Shown here in pieces: positions 9,045 to 18,945 of a stretch of 64,000 bases of DNA. The notes below the pieces were generated by a model. The model was not told the origin of the DNA. It saw only the letters and a program-made list of their open reading frames with translations, and made no database searches. The translations under genes were made by a program, and so were the position numbers. This DNA is from Algoriphagus aestuarii (GTDB lineage: Bacteria; Bacteroidota; Bacteroidia; Cytophagales; Cyclobacteriaceae): NCBI GenBank assembly GCA_017051695.1, contig JAFIDK010000007.1:124001-188000 (forward strand). The letters run 5' to 3'. The stretch's first letter is position 1; each line of letters starts with the position of its first letter.

Positions 9045-9047
9045 TGA

Positions 9048-9073
9048 ACAATCCTCAAAAGGATTGTGTTTTT
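9048..9073 (+). terminator. Rho-independent terminator after the WbqC gene
   Basis: A perfect 8-bp stem (ACAATCCT/AGGATTGT) around a CAAA tetraloop, then GTTTTT. It separates the upstream run from clpC. Confidence 0.8.
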
Positions 9074-9128
9074 AAAACAAATTCGGTAACATACGTACAG
9101 GAATATTAAACAATCAGAAAGGAAATAA

Positions 9129-11660
9129 ATGGAAGCTAAATTTTCAAACAGAGTTAAAGAGGTGATCTCTCTCAGCCGTGAAGAAGCGCTTCGCCTGGGA
9201 CATGATTATATTGGTACAGAGCACCTCTTGCTGGGGATGATTCGTGAAGGAGAAGGTGTAGCTGTTTCCATTCTAAAAAAACTAGGAGTGCCTTTGGATG
9301 AACTTCGAGGAGCAATCGAAAGAGCTGTAAAAGGTACAGCGAATCACAATGTGAAAAACATGGCAAACATTCCTCTGACCAGACAATCAGAGAAGGTGTT
9401 GAAAATTACGTATTTGGAAGCCAAAATATTTAAAAGTCAATTGATCGGAACTGAGCATTTATTGCTTTCGATTCTGAGAGATGAGGACAATATTGCCACT
9501 CAGATTTTAAATAAATTTGACATCAATTATGATTCAGTAAAAGAAATGCTGGAGATGCAATCCGATGGAGGTGCAGCCCCAAGAGCTAGAGCTGAAGCTG
9601 AGGATGGAGATGAGGACGGTTCCAAATTATTTGGTTCTACTGGAAGTGGCTCTGGAAGTTCAAAAGCCGGTGCCGAAAAATCCAGAACCCCTGTTTTGGA
9701 TAATTTTGGTCGCGACCTTACCAAAATGGCTGAGGATGATAAGTTGGACCCTATCATCGGAAGAGAAAAAGAAATCGAGCGTGTAGCTCAGATTCTTTCC
9801 AGAAGAAAGAAAAACAACCCGATTCTTATCGGTGAACCAGGAGTTGGTAAGACTGCCATCGCAGAAGGACTAGCATTGAGAATTGTTCAAAAGAAAGTAT
9901 CCCGTGTGCTTTTCAACAAGCGTGTGGTGACTTTGGATTTGGCATCATTGGTCGCTGGCACAAAATACCGTGGTCAATTTGAAGAGAGAATGAAAGCCGT
10001 GATGAACGAGCTAGAGAAATCTCCAAATGTGATCCTGTTTATTGACGAACTTCATACCATCGTGGGAGCAGGTGGAGCTTCAGGTTCTTTGGACGCCTCC
10101 AATATGTTCAAACCAGCTTTGGCACGTGGGGAAATCCAATGTATAGGAGCGACCACCCTGGATGAATACCGCCAATACATTGAGAAAGACGGTGCTTTGG
10201 CACGTCGTTTCCAAATGGTAATGGTGGATGCAACCTCACCGGAGGAGACTATTCAGATCCTGAATAATATCAAGGATAAATACGAAGATCACCACAATGT
10301 CAATTATACCGATGCGGCTATTGACGCTTGTGTGAAGTTATCAGATAGATACATTTCTGACCGTTTCTTGCCTGATAAGGCGATTGATATTTTAGATGAA
10401 GCCGGTGCAAGAGTTCACATCAACAATATTCATGTACCGGAAGATATACTAAAGCTGGAAGCTGAGGTAGAGGACATCAAAAATGAAAAAAACAGAGTAG
10501 TAAAATCCCAAAAGTATGAGGAAGCTGCTCAGTTGAGAGATAAAGAGAAGAAGCTATTGGAGCAGTTGGAAGCTGCAAAACTGAAGTGGGAGGAAGATAG
10601 CAAATCGAAACGATACGTGGTTGACGAAGAGCATGTCGCTGAAGTAATCGCTATGATGACTGGTATTCCTGCGAAACGAATTGCTCAGAATGAGGGAGCG
10701 AAACTCCTAAACATGAACGAGGAATTAGCCGGAAAAGTAATCGGTCAGGATGAGGCTATCAAGAAGTTGACCAAAGCTATCCAAAGAACCAGAGTAGGAT
10801 TGAAAGATCCTAAAAAACCTATCGGCTCCTTTATATTCTTAGGTCCTACAGGTGTCGGTAAAACCGAGCTTGCCAAAATGTTGGCGACCTATTTATTCGA
10901 CAAAGAAGATTCTTTGATCAGAATCGATATGTCTGAATACATGGAGAAATTCTCCGTGTCCAGATTGGTAGGAGCGCCTCCGGGATACGTTGGGTATGAA
11001 GAAGGCGGTCAGCTTACTGAAAAAGTCAGAAGAAAGCCGTATTCTGTCGTTCTTTTGGATGAGATCGAAAAAGCTCACCCGGATGTCTTTAATATCCTAT
11101 TGCAAGTATTGGACGATGGGATTTTGACTGATGGACTTGGACGAAGAGTGGATTTCAGAAATACCATTATCATCATGACTTCCAATATCGGTGTTCGTGA
11201 TTTGAAGGATTTTGGTGCCGGAATCGGTTTTGCCAATAAAGCCAAGCAGGACAATATGGACGATGTGGTGAAATCCACCATTCAGTCTGCATTGAAAAAA
11301 GCCTTCAGTCCAGAATTCTTGAACAGATTGGATGATGTGGTGGTATTCAACTCACTAAATCAAGAGCATTTGTTTAAGATCATCGATATCAGTTTGAATA
11401 AACTGTTCTCTAGAATTACTGACCTTGGATATCATATTGAATTGACAGAAAAGGCTAAAGAATTCTTGGCAGAAAAAGGATATGATCAGCAATATGGTGC
11501 ACGTCCTTTGAACAGGGCAATTCAGAAATATCTGGAAGATGCAATTGCAGAAGAAATTCTAAAAGGTGACTTGTCCGAGGGAGATGTGATTACCGCAGAT
11601 TACCCAGGAGAAGGATCTGAACTGACCATTACAGTGAAAAAGAAAGAAAAGGCTGATTGA
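9129..11660 (+). CDS. clpC: ATP-dependent Clp protease ATP-binding subunit ClpC
   Basis: 843 residues, the usual ClpC length. In order: two Clp_N repeats (about 1-150), a Gly/Ser/Glu-rich linker (about 150-185), AAA+ domain 1 (Walker A GEPGVGKT near 235), a coiled middle segment with a UVR motif (about 440-490, '[15 protein letters not shown]') and AAA+ domain 2 (Walker A GPTGVGKT near 571), plus the C-terminal D2-small domain. It unfolds substrates for ClpP or acts in disaggregation. No ctsR or mcsA/mcsB adaptor genes are next to it, unlike in Firmicutes. It stands alone between two terminators (9048-9073 and 11682-11715). Confidence 0.96.
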   Translation: MEAKFSNRVKEVISLSREEALRLGHDYIGTEHLLLGMIREGEGVAVSILKKLGVPLDELRGAIERAVKGTANHNVKNMANIPLTRQSEKVLKITYLEAKIFKSQLIGTEHLLLSILRDEDNIATQILNKFDINYDSVKEMLEMQSDGGAAPRARAEAEDGDEDGSKLFGSTGSGSGSSKAGAEKSRTPVLDNFGRDLTKMAEDDKLDPIIGREKEIERVAQILSRRKKNNPILIGEPGVGKTAIAEGLALRIVQKKVSRVLFNKRVVTLDLASLVAGTKYRGQFEERMKAVMNELEKSPNVILFIDELHTIVGAGGASGSLDASNMFKPALARGEIQCIGATTLDEYRQYIEKDGALARRFQMVMVDATSPEETIQILNNIKDKYEDHHNVNYTDAAIDACVKLSDRYISDRFLPDKAIDILDEAGARVHINNIHVPEDILKLEAEVEDIKNEKNRVVKSQKYEEAAQLRDKEKKLLEQLEAAKLKWEEDSKSKRYVVDEEHVAEVIAMMTGIPAKRIAQNEGAKLLNMNEELAGKVIGQDEAIKKLTKAIQRTRVGLKDPKKPIGSFIFLGPTGVGKTELAKMLATYLFDKEDSLIRIDMSEYMEKFSVSRLVGAPPGYVGYEEGGQLTEKVRRKPYSVVLLDEIEKAHPDVFNILLQVLDDGILTDGLGRRVDFRNTIIIMTSNIGVRDLKDFGAGIGFANKAKQDNMDDVVKSTIQSALKKAFSPEFLNRLDDVVVFNSLNQEHLFKIIDISLNKLFSRITDLGYHIELTEKAKEFLAEKGYDQQYGARPLNRAIQKYLEDAIAEEILKGDLSEGDVITADYPGEGSELTITVKKKEKAD

Positions 11661-11681
11661 AAAAAAATCAGAATTAAATAC

Positions 11682-11715
11682 AAAAACCCCGATTCGGTAA
11701 CGATTCGGGGTTTTT
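11682..11715. terminator. Bidirectional terminator between clpC and the convergent gene
   Basis: AAAAACCCCGATTCG and CGATTCGGGGTTTTT form a stem with one mismatch, flanked by A and T runs on either side, so it can stop clpC (+) and the 95-residue gene (-). Confidence 0.88.
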
Positions 11716-11735
11716 CGTTTTAGAGGAATAAAGAT

Positions 11736-12023
11736 TTAAAGAGAAAGCACGAAGAATAAAAAAGCCGCTCCTAATACCACGATCATTTTCTGGGCTTTTT
11801 GTTTTAAGTCAGGATCCACTTTTCTTTTTCGTAAAACCAAAATTGCCAAACTAATGGCTAAGAGTTGAAGAGCAAAACTCACCCCATTTAAAGGCCCCAT
11901 CGGCGCATCCAAGAGATGAAATTTTGTATTGACTATTGCCAAGGTGCCTAGGATGATCCCGACGATTCCAAATAGAAAGGATCTTTCCAGTAATACATTG
12001 TCAGGCTTGTTGGTCCACTTCAT
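11736..12023 (-). CDS. Small three-helix membrane protein of unknown function
   Basis: 95 residues. Three hydrophobic stretches (about 15-32, 48-62 and 78-95) are joined by short polar loops; a basic loop 'RKRKVDPDLKQKAQK' lies between helices 2 and 3. I do not recognise the family. Its start is 56 bases past the polX stop on the same strand, so it could be the second gene of a polX transcript, and it ends at the shared terminator with clpC. Confidence 0.65.
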   Translation of the reverse strand: MKWTNKPDNVLLERSFLFGIVGIILGTLAIVNTKFHLLDAPMGPLNGVSFALQLLAISLAILVLRKRKVDPDLKQKAQKMIVVLGAAFLFFVLSL

Positions 12024-12079
12024 AGTTGATTCTTGATTGAGGCACGAATATAGTCAAAGATTTAAAGCTAGGGTTTTGC

Positions 12080-13795
12080 CTAGTTTGTTGCTGGAGAAAT
12101 AGTAGACTTTCTTTTGTTAAAATAGGCTTCGATTTCTTCTCGTGAAAAGGAATTGAGCGTCATCGCTTTAGTAAGTCCGCCCTTTCTTCCTGCTAAAACA
12201 CCATATTTCATATCCGAATATCCATCCATTTCATGTGCATCGGGATTGATGGAGAGCATGACACCCTGATCCATAGCATACCGAACCCAGCGCCAATCCA
12301 GATCCAATCTCCAGGGATTGGCATTGATTTCTATTACTACATTGTTTTTGGCACAAGCATCAATGATCGTTTTATGATCTATCGGATAGCCCGCTCTTCT
12401 CAGAAGCAGCCTGCCCGTAGGATGTCCCAAAATAGTGGTATATGGATTTTCTATCGCTGTCAATAGGCGACTGGTTGCTCTACGGATATCCATGTTTAAA
12501 ATGGAATGAACTGAAGAGACGATGAAATCAAAACTGGCCAACACCTCATCTGGATAATCCAAACTTCCATCTGGTAATATATCGCTTTCAATTCCTTTAA
12601 ATATCCTGAAAGGAGCCATTTCCAGATTGAGTTGGTCGATTTCCTGATGCTGCTTTTGGATGCGTTCGATTTCCAATCCCCCGGCATAAAAGGCTGTTCG
12701 GCTATGATCAGAAATTCCGAGGTATTCATAACCCAATTCCCGGCAATATTCCGCCATCTGTCTAAGGCTATGCTTGCCATCGCTATAAGTGGAGTGGTTG
12801 TGAAGGATACCTTTCAGGTCTGAATCATTCAGCAATTCACCGATTTTATGATCTTTTGCCAGCTCCACCTCACCCTGCCCTTCTCTCATTTCTACAGGAA
12901 TAAACTGCAACTGATTTTTGCTGAAAAATTCTGCTTCTGTTGAGAAGTCTTTTTTATTCAGCAGATCATTAATTGTTTCTTTTTCAGTGACTGATTCCGC
13001 AAGAAATGCAGGAGCTGCCGCCAAAGAAATGGTTTTCGATATGAATTCTTTTTTGCTGCAAAAGTGCACGGTGACATGAAGGTCCTGTTCCTTGACTTTT
13101 CCTCTCCAAGCAAAAGGCCCGGAAGCAGCCATGTCCCAGTTGATGATATCCCATGTTTTGAGTTTTTCTTTTCCTCCAAACAAAGACTCCATGCCGATAA
13201 GCCACTCAGCTTCAGAAATGATTTCCATTTTTCTGGCAAATTCTCCCACGATAGCAACATTCGATCCTTCGTATAGTGCCGTTAATTCATCGGAAAGCAT
13301 TTGGATGGTTTCTTCTATGTCAGCATAGAGCCATTTCCCTTCGTTGGAAGCTTTAAACTCCAGGTTTTCGATAATGGTCTGTTGGGTCTTTTCCCCAAAA
13401 CCTTTGGTCTTGGCTACTTTTCCTGATTGACAAGCTTCCATTAATTCATGGGTGCTGGTAATCCCGATTTCCTGCCAAAGGACTTTCACTTTTTTAGGTC
13501 CAAGACCTTTGATCTGTAAAATTTCAAGTACGCCAGTCGGGGTTTTGGCCAAGAGTTCTTCCAATGCTGGAAAAGTCCCGGATTCTTTTAAGGAAGCAAT
13601 AGCTTCAAAAATACTCTTTCCAACTCCCGGAATTTTCTGGATTTCTGCCTCATCCAATTCCATTAAGTCAAAATCACCACGATCCAGAGAATTTACTGCG
13701 CTTTGGTAGCTCCTGATCTTAAAACTGTTTTCATCATGCAGTTCCATCAGTTGGATGGATAATTTTAGTTTTTTCAGGATGGTTTTATGGTCCAA
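12080..13795 (-). CDS. polX: PolX-family protein (HhH, degenerate polymerase domain, PHP phosphoesterase)
   Basis: 571 residues, normal for bacterial PolX. N-terminal helix-hairpin-helix motifs ('IPGVGKSIFEAI' near 55, 'IKGLGPKKV' near 95, 'KGFGEKT' near 131), a PolX nucleotidyltransferase-like middle, and a C-terminal PHP domain from 330 ('LHNHSTYSDG', H332/H334/D339; 'GISDHSR'; 'GIESDI'; 'SSVHS'; 'NPDAHE'). The PHP metal ligands look intact, fitting a 3'-5' exonuclease. In the polymerase part the usual GS...DxD signature reads GE (184-185) and EAE (196-198), so two metal-binding aspartates seem absent and polymerisation is doubtful. Bacterial PolX acts in base-excision repair. Confidence 0.9.
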   Translation of the reverse strand: MDHKTILKKLKLSIQLMELHDENSFKIRSYQSAVNSLDRGDFDLMELDEAEIQKIPGVGKSIFEAIASLKESGTFPALEELLAKTPTGVLEILQIKGLGPKKVKVLWQEIGITSTHELMEACQSGKVAKTKGFGEKTQQTIIENLEFKASNEGKWLYADIEETIQMLSDELTALYEGSNVAIVGEFARKMEIISEAEWLIGMESLFGGKEKLKTWDIINWDMAASGPFAWRGKVKEQDLHVTVHFCSKKEFISKTISLAAAPAFLAESVTEKETINDLLNKKDFSTEAEFFSKNQLQFIPVEMREGQGEVELAKDHKIGELLNDSDLKGILHNHSTYSDGKHSLRQMAEYCRELGYEYLGISDHSRTAFYAGGLEIERIQKQHQEIDQLNLEMAPFRIFKGIESDILPDGSLDYPDEVLASFDFIVSSVHSILNMDIRRATSRLLTAIENPYTTILGHPTGRLLLRRAGYPIDHKTIIDACAKNNVVIEINANPWRLDLDWRWVRYAMDQGVMLSINPDAHEMDGYSDMKYGVLAGRKGGLTKAMTLNSFSREEIEAYFNKRKSTISPATN

Positions 13796-13896
13796 AATCT
13801 TTTCTTTTAAGTGACTGAAGGAGACAAATGTCTTGAATAATTTTTCAAATTAAAGGTTGAAACATTAACTTAAAATTGAAATTTAATTTCGAAGAA

Positions 13897-14295
13897 ATGA
13901 ACTATTGGATGGTTAAATCTGAACCAGGATCTTATTCCTGGGACGATTTCAGGAAAAAAGGAGAGGATGTTTGGGATGGAGTAAGAAATTATCAGGCTCG
14001 TAATTTCTTAAGAGGTATGAAGTTAGGTGATTTGGTGTTGTTTTATCACAGTGGCAAAGAGAAAGCAGTAGTGGGTGTGGCTGAGGTTTCGGAAGAAAGT
14101 TTTCCCGATCCAACCAACCAAGAATGGCTTGCAGTAAAATTAAAGGTAAACAGCAGCCTCAAAAACCCCGTTACTTTACAGGAGATCAAATCGGAGGATT
14201 TACTTTCCAATATGCTGATGCTTCGTCAGACCAGGTTGTCGGTGATGTCTTTGGAAAAAAGTGAGTTTGATTTGATTCATAAAATGGGATCATGA
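13897..14295 (+). CDS. EVE-domain protein
   Basis: 132 residues, essentially one EVE (PUA-like) domain: 'MNYWMVKSEPGSYSWDDF', 'WDGVRNYQARNFLR', 'GDLVLFYHSGKEKAVVGVAEV'. EVE domains have an aromatic cage and are thought to bind modified bases in DNA or RNA; stand-alone members such as THYN1 have no settled role. The ATG at 13897 is preferred because the family begins at this point; an in-frame TTG seven codons upstream is less likely. The stop overlaps the start of the next gene (ATGA), so the two are translationally coupled. Confidence 0.9.
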   Translation: MNYWMVKSEPGSYSWDDFRKKGEDVWDGVRNYQARNFLRGMKLGDLVLFYHSGKEKAVVGVAEVSEESFPDPTNQEWLAVKLKVNSSLKNPVTLQEIKSEDLLSNMLMLRQTRLSVMSLEKSEFDLIHKMGS

Positions 14296-15914
14296 GAAAA
14301 ATATTCAGCTGCCTTCTTTTTATTGTATCGTTTAGCCCAGCCTGGGCTCAGTTAAAATTTCTGGAAAGGTACGAGGTGTCCTCAGAAATGTACGATCCGA
14401 ATTTTGAAATGACCCGAGTGGATGATGGGATAGTTGCCTTTAGGACTATTCCTGAAAAAGGCCTCAATTTTCGCAGGAAGCTTCAATATTTCAAAACTGA
14501 TTTTGACCTGAACCCTTCAGATCTGATAGAATTTCCCGTGAAAGAAGGGTATGATATTATCGGTTTTGATGTGGATGGGGGATTTCTTTACCTTTTACTT
14601 CAAAAAGGTTCTGCTACCAATTCAGACAAGTACATTTTTAAAATAGATTTTGAATCGAACCGAGGAGTTGAAGTCAATGCCAATAACCTATTGGATATGG
14701 AGTTGATAGAGTTTTTGGTTTTGGAAGACAAAGCACTTTTTATGGGGGTGGCTGACAAAAACCCAGTGTTGCAGATTTTTGATTTGTTAAAGAATTCAGT
14801 GATCACTGTACAGGGAATTTACAATCCAGATACTCAAGTTTTGCAACTCAGAAAAGTTCCGGAACTCAATGAAGTGGAGGTGGTGATCAGCCGTGAAGTT
14901 AAAAATAGAAGAAGAGAAATTTTGATCAATACGTATGACCTGGAAGGAAATCTGATGAGAGATGTAAAGGTGAATCAATTTGGTGAGCCAGATGAAGAGA
15001 TTATGGACGGATTGCTTCTGCCTATGAATAACTACCAACAGGCGATGATTGGATCCTTTGGGTATGCCAAAAGAGGGACTTACCTAGGAATGTACATCAT
15101 GGATATCAATGAGTTCGGAGAGTTTGGATTCAAAAAGTATACATTGGAGGATTTTCCTAACTTTTATAATTACCTGCAGGAAAAAGACAAATTAAAAAAG
15201 GATGCGGAAGTGATGAAGGATTTGGAAAAAGAGAGAACACCCACGTTGAGAAATATTTATTCCATCCGGGATGTGTACGCGACTGAGGATGCTTACTTGG
15301 TATATTTTGATCATTATACTATGATGAATTCTAGAGGGAATACCCGACCGGGATTTAACTCCCCTTCCAGTTTATACCGATATGATCGCTTGAATAGATT
15401 GGGATATACCCCTTATTTTTCAGATCCTTTCTATCAAAACACCTTGCCTAATGGGAGTTCGTATCAGGTGGTGACAGATTATCAATATGTATCAGCACAC
15501 TTTGCCAAAATTTCCAAAGAAGGGAATGTGATCTGGGATAATTCAAATACCTATGATGATTTTACGACTACCTATTCCGAACCTTTTGGAGAGATGGCAG
15601 TATTGGGTGAGGATGTGTATCATGTCTATGTAGAAAATTTAGAGGTTGTGGTAAGTTTTTTTAGAGGTGGAGAGAAAGTATTTGAAAACCAGCGATTTGA
15701 ATTGCAGCTTCCTGATGAAAAGGAAAGAATCAAAGACACTGATCCTGAAAGTCTAAGAATGGTGCACTGGTATGATCGCTATTTTTTGTTGAGTGGAAAT
15801 CAAAGAGTTAGGTTCCAAGATGAAAGTGGCAAAGAACAGGTTCGAGAAGTTTTCTTCATCAGTAAAATATTAGTAGATGGAGATTTGTACCAGCCAGAAG
15901 AGTCTCTAGACTAG
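14292..15914 (+). CDS. Secreted protein of unknown function, coupled to the EVE gene
   Basis: 540 residues with a clear signal peptide (1-19, ending SPAWA-Q). The mature part is rich in short strands and aromatic/acidic residues, with many 'D/N-x-aromatic' turns, and may be a beta-propeller-like repeat protein, though I cannot assign blades or a family. No lipobox or C-terminal sorting domain. It starts inside the stop of the EVE gene (4-base overlap) and is followed 34 bases later by pyrR. Confidence 0.75.
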   Translation: MRKIFSCLLFIVSFSPAWAQLKFLERYEVSSEMYDPNFEMTRVDDGIVAFRTIPEKGLNFRRKLQYFKTDFDLNPSDLIEFPVKEGYDIIGFDVDGGFLYLLLQKGSATNSDKYIFKIDFESNRGVEVNANNLLDMELIEFLVLEDKALFMGVADKNPVLQIFDLLKNSVITVQGIYNPDTQVLQLRKVPELNEVEVVISREVKNRRREILINTYDLEGNLMRDVKVNQFGEPDEEIMDGLLLPMNNYQQAMIGSFGYAKRGTYLGMYIMDINEFGEFGFKKYTLEDFPNFYNYLQEKDKLKKDAEVMKDLEKERTPTLRNIYSIRDVYATEDAYLVYFDHYTMMNSRGNTRPGFNSPSSLYRYDRLNRLGYTPYFSDPFYQNTLPNGSSYQVVTDYQYVSAHFAKISKEGNVIWDNSNTYDDFTTTYSEPFGEMAVLGEDVYHVYVENLEVVVSFFRGGEKVFENQRFELQLPDEKERIKDTDPESLRMVHWYDRYFLLSGNQRVRFQDESGKEQVREVFFISKILVDGDLYQPEESLD

Positions 15915-15948
15915 AAATTCTTTCTATATTTACCCCCAAATCTTACCC

Positions 15949-16497
15949 ATGCAAAAAAGGCTAGTCTTAGACGAAGGACAGATTGCCATCACCCTGAGGA
16001 GATTCTGTCATCAACTCATCGAAAATCACGACGATTTCGAAAACACAGTACTTTTAGGATTACAACCGAGAGGCACATTGCTGGTGGATAAAATCGTTTC
16101 CTTACTGCAGGAGATTTCCGGTGTCAAAGTACCTTCAGGATACCTTGATGCGACTTTTCACCGGGATGATTTTCGTCGAAGAGATCTTCCGTTAAAAGCC
16201 AATGAGACCAAAATCGACTTTTTGGTGGAAGGTAAAAAAGTAATTCTTGTAGATGATGTATTGTATAAAGGAAGATCTGTGCGCGCTGCAATGGATGCGA
16301 TGATTGCCTTTGGCAGACCTCAAAAAGTAGAATTGATGGTGCTGGTAGATAGAAAACTGACAAGGGATTATCCGATTATGCCGGATTATTTTGGCGTCCG
16401 GATCAATACTCTCGAGAGTCAATATGTCATCGTAGAATGGAAGGAGCAAGGGCACGGAAAAGACGCAATTTGGATCACAGAGAAAGATAAAAGTTAA
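15949..16497 (+). CDS. pyrR: PyrR-type phosphoribosyltransferase (pyrimidine regulator / uracil phosphoribosyltransferase)
   Basis: 182 residues, the family length. It has a type I PRTase fold with the PRPP loop 'VILVDDVLYKGRS' (98-110; D102, D103) and 'LLGLQPRGTLL' near 36. PyrR makes UMP from uracil and PRPP; in Firmicutes it also binds pyr leader RNA to control transcription. Here it stands 2 bases before pyrB, which supports a pyrimidine role. I see no clear PyrR anti-antiterminator in the short (34-base) upstream gap, so RNA control is not shown. Confidence 0.92.
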   Translation: MQKRLVLDEGQIAITLRRFCHQLIENHDDFENTVLLGLQPRGTLLVDKIVSLLQEISGVKVPSGYLDATFHRDDFRRRDLPLKANETKIDFLVEGKKVILVDDVLYKGRSVRAAMDAMIAFGRPQKVELMVLVDRKLTRDYPIMPDYFGVRINTLESQYVIVEWKEQGHGKDAIWITEKDKS

Positions 16498-16499
16498 TC

Positions 16500-17426
16500 A
16501 TGTCCCAACTCAGCACGAAACACCTCCTTGGAATCAAAAACATCACAGAAAATGATGTTCAGTTGATTTTAGACACTGCTGCAAACTTCAAAGAAGTAAT
16601 CAATCGGCCCATCAAAAAAGTGCCTTCTCTGCGGGATATTACTATTGCCAATATCTTCTTTGAAAATTCCACACGTACCCGATTATCATTTGAACTCGCA
16701 GAAAAAAGACTTTCTGCAGATGTAGTGAATTTCTCATCCAGTAACTCCTCCGTCAAAAAAGGAGAAACACTGGTGGATACTGTCAATAACATTTTATCCA
16801 TGAAAGTGGATATGGTGGTGATGAGACATTCGAGCCCAGGAGCTCCACATTTTTTGAGCAGAAATGTGAAAGCCAATATCGTAAATGCCGGAGATGGGAC
16901 TCATGAGCATCCTACACAGGCATTATTGGATGCTTTCTCCATCAAAGAAAAATTTGGGGATGTAGCAGGAAAGAAGGTGGCAATCATCGGAGATATCCTA
17001 CATTCCCGTGTGGCACTTTCCAATATTTTCTGTCTTCAAAAATTAGGTGCTGAAGTGATGGTCTGTGGGCCGATTACCTTACTTCCAAAATATATCAAAA
17101 GCTTGGGAGTTAAAGTAGAATTGGATGTAAAAAAGGCATTGCAGTGGTGTGATGTGGCAAATGTGCTTAGAATCCAACTGGAGCGTCAGCAAATCAAATA
17201 TTTCCCAAGCCTTCGGGAATATTCACTTTACTATGGGATCAATAAAAAACTTCTGGACCAACTGGACAAAGAAATCGTGATCATGCACCCAGGTCCTATC
17301 AATAGAGGAGTGGAATTGAGCTCAGATGTAGCAGATTCAGAACATGCAATCATTTTGGAGCAGGTACAAAACGGTGTGGCTGTAAGAATGGCTGTTCTTT
17401 ATCTACTTGCGGGAGCCAGAAATTAA
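16500..17426 (+). CDS. pyrB: Aspartate carbamoyltransferase catalytic subunit
   Basis: 308 residues, normal for the catalytic chain. The carbamoyl-phosphate site 'FENSTRTR' (54-61) and 'HPTQALLDAF' (137-146) are present, as are the aspartate-side 'RIQLERQ' and 'HPGPINRGVEL'. It joins carbamoyl phosphate and aspartate, the committed step of pyrimidine synthesis. It is the last gene of the pyrR-pyrB pair; no pyrI follows. Confidence 0.96.
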   Translation: MSQLSTKHLLGIKNITENDVQLILDTAANFKEVINRPIKKVPSLRDITIANIFFENSTRTRLSFELAEKRLSADVVNFSSSNSSVKKGETLVDTVNNILSMKVDMVVMRHSSPGAPHFLSRNVKANIVNAGDGTHEHPTQALLDAFSIKEKFGDVAGKKVAIIGDILHSRVALSNIFCLQKLGAEVMVCGPITLLPKYIKSLGVKVELDVKKALQWCDVANVLRIQLERQQIKYFPSLREYSLYYGINKKLLDQLDKEIVIMHPGPINRGVELSSDVADSEHAIILEQVQNGVAVRMAVLYLLAGARN

Positions 17427-17448
17427 TCCCCATTCCGAAAAATAAATA

Positions 17449-17485
17449 GCAGTCTCCTTTTGGGTGACAGCCTTTTTTCTTTTTT
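17449..17485 (+). terminator. Probable terminator after pyrB
   Basis: GCAGTCTCC and GGTGACAGC pair with two internal mismatches over a TTTTG loop, followed by a T6-C-T7 tract. The imperfect stem lowers confidence. Confidence 0.55.
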
Positions 17486-17513
17486 TAAGGTATCAGACTT
17501 TAGCTTTCTACTT

Positions 17514-18121
17514 TTAAATCACTCTCCATCTACCTCCGTTAACATAGAACCCTAGTGAAAAACAAAAATATTGATTGATTGCTTCTCCGATGACATCTCC
17601 AGAAGCATTTTGAAGATTACTATAAGGCACGAAGTTATATTCTGCGCCCATTCTTAATTTGCCTAACTCGACTCCTGCCCGAACCATCGGTGCCCAATTG
17701 ATTCGGCTTCCAGATCCCCAATATTGTCTGAAGTATCAAATTCATTGCTGTTTATTTCAATGCTGCTCAAGGCAAAATATCCAAAGCCTGCCCCATGGTA
17801 AGGAGCAACATTCGATCCGCCATTGTTGAAATAAAAATCGAATGACCCCGTCACTGAAATATTCCCTGAAATCTGCCCTTCGTAATCTCTGCGGCATCGT
17901 ACTAAGTGTCATCTTTTGCCAATGCCGCTATTCCAAACCTAATCCCGACATTCATATTGTTTTTGATATTTTTTTTGATTCTAAGTTAACCAAAGCTCCG
18001 ATTCCTCCATCTTTGGGAATCGCTGGTCAGATGTCCATGCCCAATCTAAATCTACCTGCATACTGGGTATTAGAAAAGTGGCAAATAACCAAAAATGCTA
18101 AAATTGTAAATAGTCTTTCAT
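17514..18121 (-). pseudogene. Frameshifted outer-membrane beta-barrel protein gene
   Basis: Read on the minus strand from an ATG at 18121 to a stop at 17514, pieces of one protein appear in all three frames. In order: a signal-like start 'MKDYLQFLAFLVICHFSNTQYAG', 'FRLGMDI', 'IPKDGGIGALVNLESKK', 'MNVGIRFGIAALAKDDT', 'GSFDFYFNNGGSNVAPYHGAGFGY', then 'APMVRAGVELGKLRMGAEYNF' and a barrel-like end 'GFYVNGGRWRVI'. Several frameshifts and stops separate them. The pieces fit a small porin-like or OmpA-beta-barrel protein of about 200 residues. No intact open frame covers the region, so this is a decayed gene. Confidence 0.8.
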
Positions 18122-18228
18122 AAAGTTTGACTTTCGTTAAAATCCTTAAAATTGCGAGGGTCAAAAAAGATTTCAAAATTTAGAAACCTAATAAGATAGA
18201 CCGTAGTTTTAAGATCAAATTCAAATAC

Positions 18229-18945
18229 ATGTTACTAGTCAATAACCTTGTAAAGAAATACGGGAAACAAAACGCAGTCGATGATATTTCATTTGAATTA
18301 CAAGGCGGCGAAGTAGTAGGTTTATTAGGTCCAAACGGAGCTGGTAAAAGCACCACCATGAAGTGCATCGTAGGGCTCCTGAGGAAAACTTCCGGGGAAA
18401 TAACCATCGGGGGATATGACCATCTATCCGTGGAGGCTAAAAAACTCTTTAGTTACATTCCGGAAACTCCCTACGTTTACGATCTTTTGACAGTAAAAGA
18501 ACATTTTCAGTTTATCGGTCAGGCGTATGGTGTGGCAGATTGGAAGAAGAAATCAGAGGAACTGGTGGAGATCTTTGAGTTGGAAGATAAACAAGACAAA
18601 CTCGGAAGGGATTTGTCAAAGGGAATGAGACAAAAAGTATCCATTTGTTGTGCATTGATTCCTGATCCTCAACTCTTATTTTTTGACGAACCCATGATCG
18701 GTTTGGATCCCAAAGCAATTAAAAACACGAGACAGATTTTCAGGAAACTGAAAGATGCCGGAAAAACCATTTTGGTAAGTACACATCTTATTGATTCGGT
18801 AGAATCCATTGCTGATAGAATCATGATTTTGAAAGATGGGAGAATTTTAGGAAATGATACCATCTCCAATCTGAAGCAGCAGTTTGTACAAGAGGAAGGA
18901 ACTTCTTTGGAAGATCTGTTTTTAGAACTCACCAAAGATGAATGA
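18229..18945 (+). CDS. ABC transporter ATP-binding protein (ABC-2 exporter type)
   Basis: 238 residues. Walker A GPNGAGKST (34-42), signature LSKGMRQK (129-136), Walker B LLFFDEP (149-155), D-loop and the switch histidine in 'VSTHLID'. The C-terminal region is that of CcmA/NatA-like exporters. Its last 8 bases overlap the permease gene, so the two form one unit. Substrate unknown. Confidence 0.92.
   Translation: MLLVNNLVKKYGKQNAVDDISFELQGGEVVGLLGPNGAGKSTTMKCIVGLLRKTSGEITIGGYDHLSVEAKKLFSYIPETPYVYDLLTVKEHFQFIGQAYGVADWKKKSEELVEIFELEDKQDKLGRDLSKGMRQKVSICCALIPDPQLLFFDEPMIGLDPKAIKNTRQIFRKLKDAGKTILVSTHLIDSVESIADRIMILKDGRILGNDTISNLKQQFVQEEGTSLEDLFLELTKDE

Noticed and set aside
17663-17854. 63-residue minus-strand open frame
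   Set aside because: It is one fragment of the frameshifted barrel gene at 17514-18121, with matching pieces up- and downstream in other frames.
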